From Hepsetus odoe (Eukaryota; Chordata; Actinopteri; Characiformes; Hepsetidae): a DNA stretch of 64,000 nt. Position numbers and translations under genes: made by a program. Below, piece by piece: positions 9,372-19,998 of this stretch (positions are counted from its first letter, which is position 1; the number at the start of each line of letters is the position of its first letter). The notes beneath the pieces are model-generated. The model ran no database searches, had not been told where the DNA came from, and was given only the letters and a program-made list of their open reading frames with translations. The DNA is taken from assembly GCA_017165825.1 (NCBI GenBank), contig CM029372.1, forward strand, positions 26,155,655 to 26,219,654, in the 5' to 3' direction.

Positions 9372-9462
9372 ATGGATAACGAAAAGTATTTACCGGAGCT
9401 GATGGCGGAGAAGGACTCGCTGGACGCGTCTTTCCAGCACTCCCTGCGGCTCCTCGAGCAAG
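9372..9462 (+). CDS. khdrbs3: KHDRBS family RNA-binding protein, coding exon 1 (probable KHDRBS3)
   Basis: The exon encodes 30 residues plus one base. It begins MDNEKYLPELMAEKDSLD and continues ASFQHSLRLLEQ. The stretch KYLPELMAEKDSLD is the hallmark N-terminus of KHDRBS proteins (Sam68, SLM1/KHDRBS2, SLM2/KHDRBS3), nuclear STAR proteins that bind U/A-rich RNA and control alternative splicing. It belongs to the NK (QUA1-like) part that supports dimerisation before the KH domain. The exon ends CAAG|GTGAGC, a near-ideal donor at 9463 in phase 1, so the next residue would be Glu from a split GAG, as in known family members (RLVNQ|E in human KHDRBS3). HSLRLLEQE is closer to KHDRBS3, while the one-residue longer N-terminus resembles KHDRBS2, so the paralogue is not settled. 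The frame stays open past the donor only because of the purine repeat. I searched by eye for exon 2 (EIEKF and the KH-domain GKLLGPRGNS) and did not find it. Confidence 0.78.
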
Positions 9463-9519
9463 GTGAGCTTCCCGCCCGCGGCGCGCGCGCGACTGTTTCC
9501 CGCGCTTTTTACCATCCTC
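9463..9519 (+). other. Splice donor and start of intron 1
   Basis: GTGAGC at 9463-9468 gives the donor. The following 50 bases are GC-rich, including a GCGCGCGCGCG run at 9480-9490, and end where the purine repeat begins. Confidence 0.7.
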
Positions 9520-9521
9520 TC

Positions 9522-9553
<32 letters not shown>

Positions 9554-9554
9554 G

Positions 9555-9587
<33 letters not shown>

Positions 9588-9759
9588 GGAGAGAGAGGGA
9601 GAGAGAGAGAGACAGACAGGGGGAGAGAGAGGGAGAGAGAGAGACAGACAGGGAGAGAGAGAGAGAGAGAGAGACAGAGAGACAGACAGGGAGAGAGAGA
9701 GAGAGACGGAGAGAGAGAGTCAGACAGAAAGAGAGTCATACAGAAAGAGAGGGACAGAC

Positions 9760-9822
<63 letters not shown>

Positions 9823-9875
9823 GAGAGAGACAGACAGAGAGCGAGAGAGAGAGTCAGACAGAAAGAGAGACAGAC

Positions 9876-9906
<31 letters not shown>

Positions 9907-9910
9907 GAGC

Positions 9911-9942
<32 letters not shown>

Positions 9943-11232
9943 GAGAGAGGGATGAAAACAGAAAGGAGAGAGTGCGAGAAACAGAAAGAAGGAGAGAGGG
10001 AGAGGGAGATGAAAAATGGAGAGAAAGAGATGAAAAAAGAAATGGATAGAGAGAGAGGGTGATGAAAATAGAAAGAAGGACCAACAGAGAGATAAAACCA
10101 GAAGGAAGGAGAGAGAGAGAGGTGTGAAAACAACAAAATAAATGAAAACAAAAAGAAAGAACGAAAGGGATAGATGAAAATAAACGAGAGAGGTGAAAAA
10201 TAAAGAAGGAAAGAGAAAATGAAAAAAGAAAGACAGAGGTGGAGAGAGATGAAAACAGGTTTAAAGATGAGAGAGCAAGAAGAACAACACAAAGAAGAGG
10301 GATATAAAAGACAAAGGAGAGAGATGAAAAACAGAAGGAAGGAGAGAGAAAGATGAAAACAGATGGAAGAGATGAAAAACAGAAAAACGGGAAAGAGGGA
10401 GGGAAAGAAAATAGAAAAATGAAAAGAAAGAAATGAATCAAAAGAGGGGCACAAAGAGGAAGAGAAGGATGGAATATTACCCCTCAGAGAAAGAGGGAGA
10501 GAGAAAGAGGTGAAAAACAGAAAGTGAATTTTGGAAGAAGAGAAGAAGAAATGAGGAAAGGAGACACAAATTGAGAAACTGAGAAAGATACAACCTAAGC
10601 AGAGAGAGAGAGAGAGACAGTGAGAGTGATAGAGAAAGAGAGAGAGAGACAGTGAGAGTGATAGAGAAAGAGAGAGAGTCAGTGAAACAGGGAGAGAGAT
10701 AGAGAGAGAGACAGAGTGAGAGTGATAGAGAACGAGAGAGGGACAGAGTGAGAGTGATAGAGAACGAGAGAGAGACAGAGTGAGAGTGATAGAGAACGAG
10801 AGAGAGACAGAGTGAGAGTGATAGAGAAAGAGAGAGGCAGGTAAAGAGAGAGACAGAGAGAGAGTGTGAGAGTGATAGACAAAGAGAGAGAGAGACAGAG
10901 TGAGAGTGATAGAGAAAGAGAGAGGGAGGTAGAGAGAGAGAGAAAGAGAGAGACAGACTGAGTGATAGAGAAAGAGAGACAGAAAGAGAGAGAGAGACAC
11001 AGAGAGAGAGAGAGAGTGAGAGACAGGGAGAGAGAGAGAGTGAGAGTGATGGAGAAAGAGAGAGAGACAGAGTGAGTGATAGAGAAAGAGAGAGACAGAG
11101 TGAGAGTGATAGAGAAAGAGAGAGAGACAGAGTGAGAGAGAGAGTGAGAGACAGGGAGAGAGAGAGTGAGAGGGAGACAGAGTGAGAGTGATGGAGAAAG
11201 AGAGAGAGAGAGAGTGAGAGACAGCGAGAGAG

Positions 11233-11291
<59 letters not shown>

Positions 11292-11298
11292 GAGATCA
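9520..11298. repeat. Long purine tract and GA-based minisatellite in intron 1
   Basis: Nearly 1.8 kb in which the + strand is mostly G and A. The first half is GA runs spaced by CAGACAG. From about 10660 a roughly 32-bp unit with GTGAGAGTGATAGAGAA repeats. The last 60 bases are pure GA. Large frames open on either strand (SLSLSL or RERERE peptides) are by-products of this composition. Confidence 0.92.
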
Positions 11299-11569
11299 CC
11301 CCTGGGGTTGCTACACACACTGAGACGTGAGGACGGAGAAGAGCAGCCGAAGGTCGAGCAGGCGTCCTCCTTCAGACAGCAGGCGGAGGAGAGACAGTCC
11401 ATCAGTCCATCATGGAGGGATAGAACGAGAGAAGGGCTCTCCTTCACCCGCTCCCTGATGGAGGGATGCCACTTTTACTTTCGTTCGGCTCATTTGGTCA
11501 TTTGGGTGCTGGTAGAATCTGGTAGAAGTCTTTTGATGGAGAGAATGTTGGAAAACAGAAGAATACATT
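11299..11569. other. Mixed-sequence island between two purine blocks
   Basis: About 270 bases of ordinary composition interrupt the purine region. No exon, repeat or transposon phrase is recognised. Confidence 0.5.
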
Positions 11570-12080
11570 TCAGAAGAGAGAGACACAAGAAAATGAGAAA
11601 GGAGGAACCTCAGGTCTTTTTAATAGAAACAGAAGGAGAGAAAGAGGGACACGAGTGAATCAGTGAAGGTAATGGAATAGGGAAAAGAGGACACGGAACA
11701 AGAAAATGAGAGAGAGATGGACTCATTCTGTTAGAAACGAAGCGAGAGAGCGAGACAAAAACGAGAGGGGGAGAGAGAGTGAATTTAAGTGGGGAAAAGG
11801 ATAAACGAAAGGCAAAAAGGGAAAGCAGAAACGAAATGATGGAATCGGCTCTATTTAGTGAAAGCACGGAATGAGAGGAGAAAGAGGAGAGGTGAGAGCA
11901 AAGAGAAAGACATGAAAAGAAGGAGTAAATTGTGACATTTAAGGAGAGAAAGAGCAAAAGAGGGATGCAGAAATGGGGAAGAGAAAACGAGAGAAAAATG
12001 AAACGTGATAAAGGTTTGTGAGAAAAGAGGAAATTTTAGAAGGAAGAGTGAAAAAAGCAGAGAAAGATTGATTCAGCTCT

Positions 12081-12121
<41 letters not shown>

Positions 12122-12372
12122 CAGTAAAGAGAAAAAAGGAGAAGGAATTTAAGAATGGAAGTAGGAGATAAAGAGGAAAAGAGTGAAACAAAGGAAAAAG
12201 AAAAGGGAGTATTACTTCTGAAAGAAGTAGAGAGCAAGAAAGATCGATAGATAGAGTAAATGAGAGAGATAAACAGAGAGAGAGAGAGATTAATTGAGAC
12301 AGAGAAAGAGAGTTAAATGGAGGGAGAGAGAGAATCAGAGATAGGTAGATGGAAAGAGAAAGGGAGATGGAT
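11570..12372. repeat. Second purine-rich block
   Basis: Less regular than the first block. It has scattered GAGAGA runs (pure GA at 12086-12119) and no clear long unit. It may be a decayed extension of 9520-11298. Confidence 0.8.
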
Positions 12373-12549
12373 TTGTCGTTTTTAGTGCAGACTGCTCTCT
12401 CGCTCTTCCTCAGTAAAAGTTCTTGAGAAAACTTCACTGGAAGGGAAGGACGGTCCTGATACAGCTCCACTAGGAGTGTAATGGGACACGTGTTTGGGAC
12501 CGTCCCGTTTGGAGCAGGACGTGTGGTGCGTTGTGGTTCCACATGGACA

Positions 12550-13131
12550 TTGTATGTTTGCCGATGACTGAGATCTTTAGTGAGAGTGTGGAGCAGCGTG
12601 AGGAGAACCTAGAGAGATGGAGATCTGCTCCAGAGAGGAGAGGAATGAAGCAGGACAAAGACAGAACACATGAGTGTGAATGAAAGGGAGGACAGCGGAG
12701 TGGTGAGGATGGAGGGAGCAGAGCTGATGAAGGTGGAGGAGTTTAAATACTCAGGATCAGCAGTTCAGAGTAATGACGGTTGTGGAAGAGGGGTGAAGAA
12801 GAGAGTGCAGGCAGGTTGGAATGGGTGGAGAAGAGTGACGTCTAACAAACGGGTACCAGAAAGAGTGAAAGGGAAGGTTTAAAGGAGGTATTGAGATGTT
12901 ATACAGAGTGGTGCTGTTGAAATACAGGCGATGGAGCTGGAGGTGTCACAGTTAAAGATGCTGAGGTTCAAGCTCAGGTTGGACGATTTGGAGACAAAGT
13001 CAGAGAAGCAAGGTCGCGTTGGTTTGGACACGTCCAGAGGAGAGACGAGGAGTAGATCAGGAGAAGGATGTTGAGGGTGCAGCTGCCAGGCAGGAGAAGA
13101 AGAGGAACGACAAAGAAGTGGATGTGGTGAA
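12550..13131 (+). pseudogene. RTE-like LINE reverse transcriptase fragment
   Basis: The catalytic FADD is followed directly by a stop (12554-12571). The downstream region still encodes MSVNEREDSGVVRMEGAELM (12670-12729) and VKKRVQAGWNGWRRV, and then the RWFGHVQRRDE-type segment with a stop in place of Tyr. Frameshifts and internal deletions are frequent, so this copy is dead. It shares all its segments with the copies at 7843 and 33620. Confidence 0.8.
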
Positions 13132-13559
13132 AGCATCTGAGAAACCTTCTGCCACGAGAAACCTTCTCCCACCTGAAGTCTGAAAGAATGGCCTTCATGG
13201 CAAGAAAGTGATCAAATTGAAATTTCAATCAAAATATCGTTTCAAAATTTGCAATTAAATTCATTTCTCAGTTTCGATCTTCAAGCCCAGGTGTTAGCCA
13301 CGCAGCTCACGCACATCTTCTGCTCTGATGTTCAGTCGACTGAGACGTGAATGAAATGATGTGTGATTTCTGCTCTCCTTCTCTACACGTCCGTTTGTGG
13401 ACCTGAAATGAAAAACTGTCGCTCAATAACGGAGTCGTAAAGTAACACATGTTCAAGCCTCGTAAAGATGGTGGACAGAAAGCTTTAGGGCAGGCCTTCA
13501 GATCTCCTGTTGGGGAGTATTTGGGATTTCTAGCGAACCGCAGTTACAGATTTTCACCG
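13132..13559. other. Intronic sequence, nothing recognised
   Basis: Single-copy stretch between two LINE fragments; no exon signal that I can support. Confidence 0.4.
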
Positions 13560-13775
13560 GGTGTGACGAGGATGGAGACAAAGTTAGAGAAGCAGGGTTG
13601 CGTCGGTTTGGACGTGTCCAGAGGAGGGACGAGGATTATACTGGGAGGAGGATGTTGAGGATGGAGCTGCCAGGAAAGAGGAGAAAAGGAAGACCAAAGA
13701 GGAACGAGGAGGTTTAGGGACGTGGTGAGAGAGGACATGCAGGGGGTCTGAAGCTGAAAGATGTCTGCGTGTTCC
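13560..13775 (+). pseudogene. RTE-like LINE 3' coding fragment
   Basis: It begins at GTGTGACGAGGATGGA and runs through the RDEDY-containing region (GAGGGACGAGGATTATACTG) to the Lys/Arg-rich end and GTGAGAGAGGACATGCAGG. A small insertion of CGAGGA breaks the frame. Confidence 0.75.
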
Positions 13776-14730
13776 TCACGTTGCAAGGCTATAAGTATTA
13801 GAGCCAAGACCGAGTTCGAAACCTCAGTTCCTCATGAAGCTCCTGACCACAGGCAGGGATTATTATTATCTCCTAATGATCAAGCAGTTTCATCCAGATG
13901 TTATCTTCAAGCTGTTTAGCATGCGACGGGGTGAGAACCTGCTCTGGAAAATACCTCCGTGCAGGGTTTTTTCACCATAAAATCGACTTGAGTGTGAAAC
14001 TCTTAATAATTCCTGAGCATTAGAGATTAGTTGCAGATACCTTTGGGTCTAACTTCATCCACCCGCGACTTCCTCAGGAACTCAAAAAAGAAAAAAGTAG
14101 AACATTTTTTACAGTCGACCAAACTGAAAGACGTTTAATATTCGGACCAAATATGTTCCAGAAAGGATTGACCTTTGCCTCCCGTTACGACCCTAATCTG
14201 AGCAGCTAAAGAGCAAACCTGTAGTCCGCGTCGCTGAAGTTCATCACAAACGCAGCGCCGTCTGAAGGCGAGAAGGTCGGACGGGTCGACATGAAAAGGG
14301 AAAGACGTCAGGAACACCTCGGAGAACATCAACCTGCACGATTCGCGGCGAAGGAAGTGCGTCTGAGTGGCCTCAGCCGGGCCATGGCCGTAGGGCGAAT
14401 TTCATTTTAGAGAACTTTGCGCTTCCGCTTTTGTTCCCTCGCCGACTCGGCGTGCTGCAGGAGCCTCGTCCTCAAATACGTCCACTTTACAGTTTGTGTA
14501 CTGGGGCGTGAGCGGACCTGGAACTGCCGGAGGCGGACGCAAGTCTTTCTTCTGTAAAAAGCTGGGTTATGAAAGCGGACGCTCGGTGGGGTTGAGTTGG
14601 GGGAGGTTTTTCGGCCTGGGGTGGCACGTGGTTATATATGTATGGGACGTATTACACGTCCATTTAAGACCTTCGTATTTTCTTGTATCTTCATATACAG
14701 TGGGTTCTGAAGTAATGTCCTATGTTTATT
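13776..14730. other. Intronic single-copy sequence
   Basis: No repeats recognised. A CpG-rich part lies at about 14210-14480, without a gene-like frame. Confidence 0.4.
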
Positions 14731-14936
14731 AAAGTGAAAGTGACTATTCTCGTCATTGTGAGAACACTCAGCACAGCGAGCCACAGCGAAATTGGACTTA
14801 ACCCATGCACACGAACACACACCGTGCTATGGAAGCGCTCGGGGAGCAGTGACAGGGACGGTACCTTGCTCAAGAGTACCTCTGGGCAACCTACTGGTAA
14901 TGGGTTTGAACCCACAATCTTCCGATCCTGTGGCCA
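14731..14936 (-). mobile_element. CACTTTCACTTT-family SINE, left arm of an inverted pair
   Basis: It runs from AAAGTGAAAGTGACTATTCTCG to the inverted B box GGGTTTGAACCC and TCCGATCCTGTGGCC. The head is truncated at the boundary with the opposed copy at 14953. Confidence 0.8.
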
Positions 14937-14952
14937 GTGTGAGTGTGCCGCT

Positions 14953-15078
14953 GGGGCAGTGGTGGTCTGGTGTTCAGGGACCAGGTCCCAGGACTGGAAA
15001 GTCATAGGTTTGAATCCCAGAACGGTACATAGCCCAGAAGTACCCTTCAGCAGGTTACTGTTCCCATCACTGCATCAC
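14953..15078 (+). mobile_element. CACTTTCACTTT-family SINE, right arm of an inverted pair
   Basis: The head GGGGCAGTGGTGGTCTGGTG and B box GGTTTGAATCC are present; the copy stops after CCCATCACTGCA. It shares the variant CATAGGTTTGAATCCCAGAA with the copy at 6980, so these two belong to one subfamily. Confidence 0.8.
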
Positions 15079-15415
15079 TGAATGTGTTCTGAAACATCTT
15101 CAGATTTTCACGCGAGCTCCAAAAACAAGAACAAACAGCCCAATTAAATGTTCGAGACAAAAATGCCACACCAGGCTGGTTGTTCATTGAAGAAAACGGA
15201 TCGATGTTACAGATCTTTGAGGGAAAAATGTGAACCTTTGCTGGTGGGACCTTGTGCAGCTGAACGTTTGCAGTAACTGTTGATCAGTCCTGCACTTCTC
15301 CTTGGAGAAATTATAGTCGTTCCTTCACGCACAGCAGCTTGAACTCGAGGACGTTGGCGGGTTTCTTCACTCTTCCCAGCATTTCTCTCGGGTTAACGTC
15401 AGGACTTGGCTGTAC
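15079..15415. other. Intronic sequence, nothing recognised
   Basis: Ordinary composition with no recognised element. Confidence 0.4.
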
Positions 15416-15418
15416 TAT

Positions 15419-15624
15419 GCAGGTGGTCTAGTGCTTTTGGCCTAGGCTCTAGAAAGGTCGTGGGTTCCAGACCAGTAGGTTGCTCCGAGGTACCGCTGAG
15501 CAAGGTGCCGTCCCCATCACTGCTCCTCGGTCGCTGGATGAGGCTGCGCACCGATGCTCGGTGTGTTAAATACAATTCGTGGTTCGCTGTGTGTTCACAG
15601 TGACAAATAGTCACTTTCACTTTG
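15419..15624 (+). mobile_element. CACTTTCACTTT-family SINE
   Basis: The head is CAGGTGGTCTAGTGCTTTTG. The B box has lost its middle (GTGGGTTCCAGACC), which would abolish Pol III promotion. Core and tail (GTGACAAATAGTCACTTTC) are well kept. Confidence 0.8.
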
Positions 15625-16209
15625 TTTCCTTTCTCCATGACCTACTTTCTTTGGAGAATCCGTTCAGGGACAAACGTCCCGACATGTTCCTTTCAAATTC
15701 TCTGCTTGGAGAACACTGATCATCTGCACGTTTCATGACTTCGCTGGTGTCGTTTAATAGGATTTAGTGCAGGACAGTCTGAACGGTGTTTCAAACTTAA
15801 CATTGTGTGTTGAGAAGATATGTTCAAGATATGTTGGGATGTTAGGTTTCTACCAGAAGAACTTTATTCCGTGTTGAGCTTCGATGGGATCTCGGGTTGC
15901 TTTTGTTCTGATTTTGGCCTGGTTTGTCCCCGTTGTCGCATTTAGCTGGAGTCATTGAAACGTACGCACAATGTAGGGCAGTCCTCAAACCAGTCCTCAG
16001 GGATCTCCAGACTGTCCTCACTTCCTCTACCTCTGTTTTTTGAGGAAGATTGGAGCTAAAATGTAGCCTATATAGGGGTCCCCAACCACCAGCTTGAGAA
16101 CCACCAACTTAGGTTGCCTGTAATGTTTTAAATGACTTGTATTAATGGGCCATGAAATTCTCCTGACTCTTATTTTTGTGTAGGACTGGTTTCATCGTTT
16201 CATTCTGAA
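15625..16209. other. Intronic sequence
   Basis: No exon is supported. The phrase GGGGTCCCCAACCACCAGC at about 16077-16095 resembles a teleost dispersed repeat, but too little is present to name it. Confidence 0.35.
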
Positions 16210-16292
16210 CGAGGTACCTTCCCCATCACTGCTCCCCGGGGGCTTTCAATAGCTGCCCCCTGTTGCAGGTGTGTATGGGTTAAATGCAGAGG
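16210..16292 (+). mobile_element. CACTTTCACTTT-family SINE, middle fragment
   Basis: It contains CCCCATCACTGCTCCCCGGG and GTATGGGTTAAATGCAGAGG only. It is the first of three same-strand pieces in a row. Confidence 0.75.
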
Positions 16293-16293
16293 C

Positions 16294-16513
16294 TGGGGGC
16301 AACGGTGGCCTAGCGGTTAGGGAGTTGGCCCCAGGATCAGAAGGTCATGGGTTCAAATCCCAGACCAGTAGGTTGCCTTGAGCAAGTTACCGTCCCCATC
16401 ACTGCTTCCAGGGCGCCCTGCTGCACTTGTGTGTGTGAGTTTATGTCATTTTGTTGTGGTTCGCTGTGCTGTGTGCTCATTATGAGAAGAATAGTCACTT
16501 TCACTCTCACTCT
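16294..16513 (+). mobile_element. CACTTTCACTTT-family SINE, full head to tail
   Basis: The head GGCAACGGTGGCCTAGCGGT and B box GGTTCAAATCC (16350-16360) match tRNA-type Pol III promoter boxes. The tail has CACTTTCACTCTCACTCT. A short deletion lies in the core. Confidence 0.85.
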
Positions 16514-16540
16514 CTAAGTAGTATGTGCTGTTAGAATGAC

Positions 16541-16660
16541 AACAGAGGCCTGTGGTCGAGTGATTCTGGCCAGGATAGAAAGGTTGTGGGTTCGAGTCCC
16601 AGACAAGCAGGTTGCCCTGAAGTACCCTTGAGCAAGGTACCTCCCCCATCACTGCTTCCT
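16541..16660 (+). mobile_element. CACTTTCACTTT-family SINE, 5' half
   Basis: B box GGTTCGAGTCC at 16589-16599 fits the Pol III consensus (GGTTCGANTCC) exactly. The copy ends after CACTGCTTCCTG. Confidence 0.8.
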
Positions 16661-16940
16661 GATTAATTAACTAATTTAAAATATATATTAAAAGAGCAAA
16701 TACCAAAGGAACCCAGAGAGCCAGTCAATAGAGCTGATGTTGTAACCTTTTTTACTTCTAGAGGTTTTTCCGTTCTTATGGCGTAAAAGTCTCATTCTTT
16801 GGGCCCTGAGACGACAACAAAACATCTCCACTGAATAAAATGACTTCAAAGACGTAAAACAATGAAAATGATCTTTTAACATGACTAATGTTTGGATGTT
16901 TTTACTCTCCAAGCTTTCATTTTCGTAACCTCATTTGGAG
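16661..16940. other. AT-rich intronic sequence
   Basis: No repeat or exon identified. Confidence 0.4.
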
Positions 16941-17800
16941 TGCGAGTTCAAAGAAACTACCGCAGGAGTGAGATGCGCCCTGAAGGTGTATATTTCACAT
17001 GATTCGTATTTCCACGGGTGCAGAACGTTTCGCAGCCTGACGGGAGTGTCATAACGAGAGGGAGGACAGTGCGGCGAGGCCGAGCGACTCTCTTTCTGAG
17101 AGCGAGCGGAAACCCAGATGAGCGCAGAGATCTCTGCCGCTCGGGTTTGTGTGAAGGCATGAAAGCGTCGATGTTGGCGGAGGAGAGTGGGAGTGGAAGG
17201 ACCATTAGAAGCGCGATTGTGCCCGGACGCGGAACAGAGGTACAGCCGGCTTGGCGGCAGAGATAAGGCACGCTTCCTGCCTTATCGCTTCCGTTCTCGC
17301 TTTAAGAAATGGAACGGCTCTTCATGGGGAGACGAGCCGCGACAAAAGAGGCGACGGGAGAGCCAGGCTCGACGAAGGAAGGAGTTGATGCAACAGCGAG
17401 GAAGAGCGAGGAACGATCGAGCGTCCTGAGAGTCTGAAGTGAACTCGCTCTTTTTCGTTCGGGCGCTTCTTCAGCCAGGAGCATGCACGGAGAGACTCGC
17501 ACTCGAATTAGAACCCGAGCCTGGCCCGAGTTCGTGAATTAGGCCATTTGCAAGCAATTAGCCGCCGTCCCCGAGTGGTTGATTCGCGGAACGGTCGGCG
17601 GTTCGCTCGTCTCGGAGAAACGAATCGGCCTTATCTTATCGTGGTGGGCCGGCCACGCCGTTTAACGGAGCTTCTTCACAGAGGGCTTAACCAAATATTC
17701 ACTCGGCGCAGGAGGGCGCGCAAACATGCCGCACACGTAGCCGAACGAATCCTAACCGAACAGCGGGCAGGGTGCGGACTCCTTTAGACACGTTCCGCCC
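16941..17800. promoter_or_regulatory. GC-rich single-copy island with clustered GATA motifs, candidate enhancer
   Basis: Free of recognised repeats and CpG-rich in an otherwise repeat-laden intron. A perfect 9-bp inverted repeat, GATAAGGCA (17262-17270) and TGCCTTATC (17278-17286), places two GATA-factor motifs back to back across 7 bases. A second pair, CTTATCTTATC, lies at 17630-17640. The motifs are seen; enhancer activity is inference. Open frames here show no family resemblance. Confidence 0.4.
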
Positions 17801-18187
17801 ATAAGGTCTCGGATAGAATGTGTTCAGAGCACTATCGGCTCTAGTGTGTCAGTCTCTCTTTAGGGCTGTTGGTCTTCAAGATGGAGATGAATTGAGATTT
17901 TGCATCTTAACAGGCTTCAACTATCAGCCCTTCTTCTTACAGCTGAAGAAGTGACGTGAAGCGGCACGTTTCTTCACCAAGAGTCCTGTTTTACTGGGTT
18001 TAGTGCAGTGTGGGAGATGATGATGAAAAACATCTTTGTTGATTCCACTACTGGTTCCTTCTTCTCCATTAAACTTGGGCAATCTCCATGAACTTTCATA
18101 TCTTCAGGTCACCAGAGATGGTGAGAAGCAAACACTCTTCTTAGCTCTTAGTTAAAGCTTCTTCAGTGCAGGTGTCCTTGTGATTGG
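17801..18187. other. Intronic sequence, nothing recognised
   Basis: Ordinary composition without repeats I can name. Confidence 0.4.
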
Positions 18188-18391
18188 GGACGAGGCCCTG
18201 GATCAGAAGGCCGTGGGTTCAAATCCCAGACCAGTAGGTAGACCTGAGGTGCCCTTGAGTAAGGTATTGTCCCCGTCACTGTTCCCCGGACGCTGGATTT
18301 GGAGTGCTTGGGCTACATGTAGAGGTTTCATTTTGTAGGGTTCACTGTGTGCTGCGTGTTCACGATGGCAAATAGACTCTTTCACTTTCCC
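18188..18391 (+). mobile_element. CACTTTCACTTT-family SINE, head truncated
   Basis: It starts at GGACGAGGCCCTGGATC, with B box GGTTCAAATCC at 18217-18227, and extends to CACGATGGCAAATAGACTC and a short tail. Confidence 0.8.
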
Positions 18392-18729
18392 TACGACGCA
18401 ACCGAGCTAGTGGCGTCCAGCATAGGCAAAGCTTCGGGAACTCAACGCAGCATTACAGAAGCAGTAGCGCAGAATCATGTTCTCCCGTCTATTTTTGCAG
18501 CGAAAATGCATCAGCACCTGCTGTGCTCCTTCTCCTTCCACACCCCAACATAGTCTTTCAAGCAGGAGAAGAAATGCAAATGTTCTCCTCCCGCTAACAA
18601 GCACCGTATGTGAAACGTAAACACGAAATTATCACGAGGGCGGATTTATTTTTGAAAGCAGCCAGCAATCTTTCATCGACGCAGGAGTGGCCTTCACAAA
18701 CGAAAACCTTCTTTCGTCTGCTTCCGTTC
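18392..18729. other. Intronic sequence, nothing recognised
   Basis: Single-copy, moderately CpG-containing; no exon supported. Confidence 0.4.
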
Positions 18730-18882
18730 AGGGGTCGCCACGGTGGATCGTGCGTTTCCATTTCTTCTGGTCTTCAGCATCTTCCTCGTTAACTCTGACC
18801 GGCCGCATGTCCTCTCTCCATGAACCTCCTCTTTGTCCTTCCTCTTCTCCTCTTACCTCCACATCCTCCTCCTGAGACACTC
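18730..18882 (-). pseudogene. RTE-like LINE 3' end on the minus strand
   Basis: The complement carries the LINE end: GAGGAAGATGCTGAAGACC, AAGAAATGGAAACGC and the GTGGCGACCCC closing phrase. It is the only isolated minus-strand 3' end of this LINE in the window. Confidence 0.65.
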
Positions 18883-19479
18883 CTCGTCTCTTCTCATGTT
18901 CACACCAGTGCAGCTTTGCTTCGTTTGTCTCCAAGGCTACAACAAAAGGAAGTAGAAACATCATGGAAAGACTAACTCGTGGCAGAAAAGTCAACAAAGT
19001 GGGGACGTTCGGCGACGTGGACCTCAAAGGCTTTCTTCTTCAGCCTCCCGCCTGGCCTGTCGCCCCACTGAAACACAAAGGCACTGATTGGCCGTGGCGC
19101 TGCAGGCACGAGAACGATGCGGTCCAATGGAGAACATGAGCTTCTCTTTCTGTTGGAGCGTGTTTTTATGAGCGAGGCAGTAAAAGCAGGCATTTTTGAT
19201 TCGGGGTTTTGTAGAGTGGAAGGTGTTCGTGCTTCTCCTCCGCCCACCGCTCTTTTCAAACCGCAGCCTCCTCGGTGGGGATCCACAGCAGGTTCACAGC
19301 GCCGTTAGACTTCCTCCACAGGGTCAGAGCGCTGAGCACGCACGGCAAGAGAGGGCGTGGAAGGAGGGAGGGAGAGGAGAGGGAGTAACGGGAGATCCAT
19401 CAGCACTGCTCGTCCCGAAGGTGTTGAAGAGAAATGCGGTTCTAGGTTCAGTTTCCAGCACTCGGAGGACCATCTTCTA
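18883..19479. other. Intronic single-copy sequence
   Basis: A 30-base stretch around CTGATTGGCCGTGGC (about 19072-19103) is repeated at 22326-22356. No gene is recognised. Confidence 0.4.
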
Positions 19480-19998
19480 GCACTGATGTGTTTTTGTCTA
19501 CATTTACAGTAAAAATCTGAATGTTGTATTAAATCCCAGCATGTTTCCGCTGCTTTCATTTCAGAGCTCCGTGTCAGCAAGTACAGTATTCTAGAACACG
19601 TTTTCAGTGCAGAGTGTAGAATTATCTAGTACGCGTTTCCTGTTAATAAGCGTACCGTGAATATCGTGCACATTTTCGCTACTTGGAGTTCATACATCTA
19701 CATACTTTTATGTATTTCCACTTTCCAGTACAGAGTTCATTATGCCAGTACATATTTCCAGCACAAGGAAGACAGTAATCTAGAACATAACTCCAGTTCT
19801 AGGAGTACAGGAGCACATTCTAGCACACTGTAACAGCACAAATAAAGTAATGTTTAAAACATTATTCTAGAACATAATTGCAGCACTGGGAATTTAGTTT
19901 AATCTAGACACATTTCCATTTCAGAGTACATTAGAACATTATTCTCCTCATCTTCCGTGTTAGGAGTACAGTGTTCTAGAAGACGTATCCTGTGTTCT
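19480..19998. repeat. Degenerate edge of the TTCTAGAA minisatellite
   Basis: Loose units with TCTAGAACA, TTTCCAGTACAGAGT and similar words spread over 500 bases. They look like decayed relatives of the regular array that follows. Confidence 0.6.

Noticed and set aside
9372..10049. A 225-codon frame starting at the KHDRBS ATG
   Set aside because: Only the first 30 codons are coding. After the GTGAGC donor the frame reads arginine/glutamate repeats from the GA tract.
9720..11447. A 575-codon minus-strand frame rich in Ser and Leu
   Set aside because: It is the complement of the purine array; CT-repeat DNA lacks stop codons. No domain or start context.
16957..17429. Overlapping Arg-rich frames in the GC-rich island
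   Set aside because: They result from CpG-rich composition; no homology or splice structure supports them.
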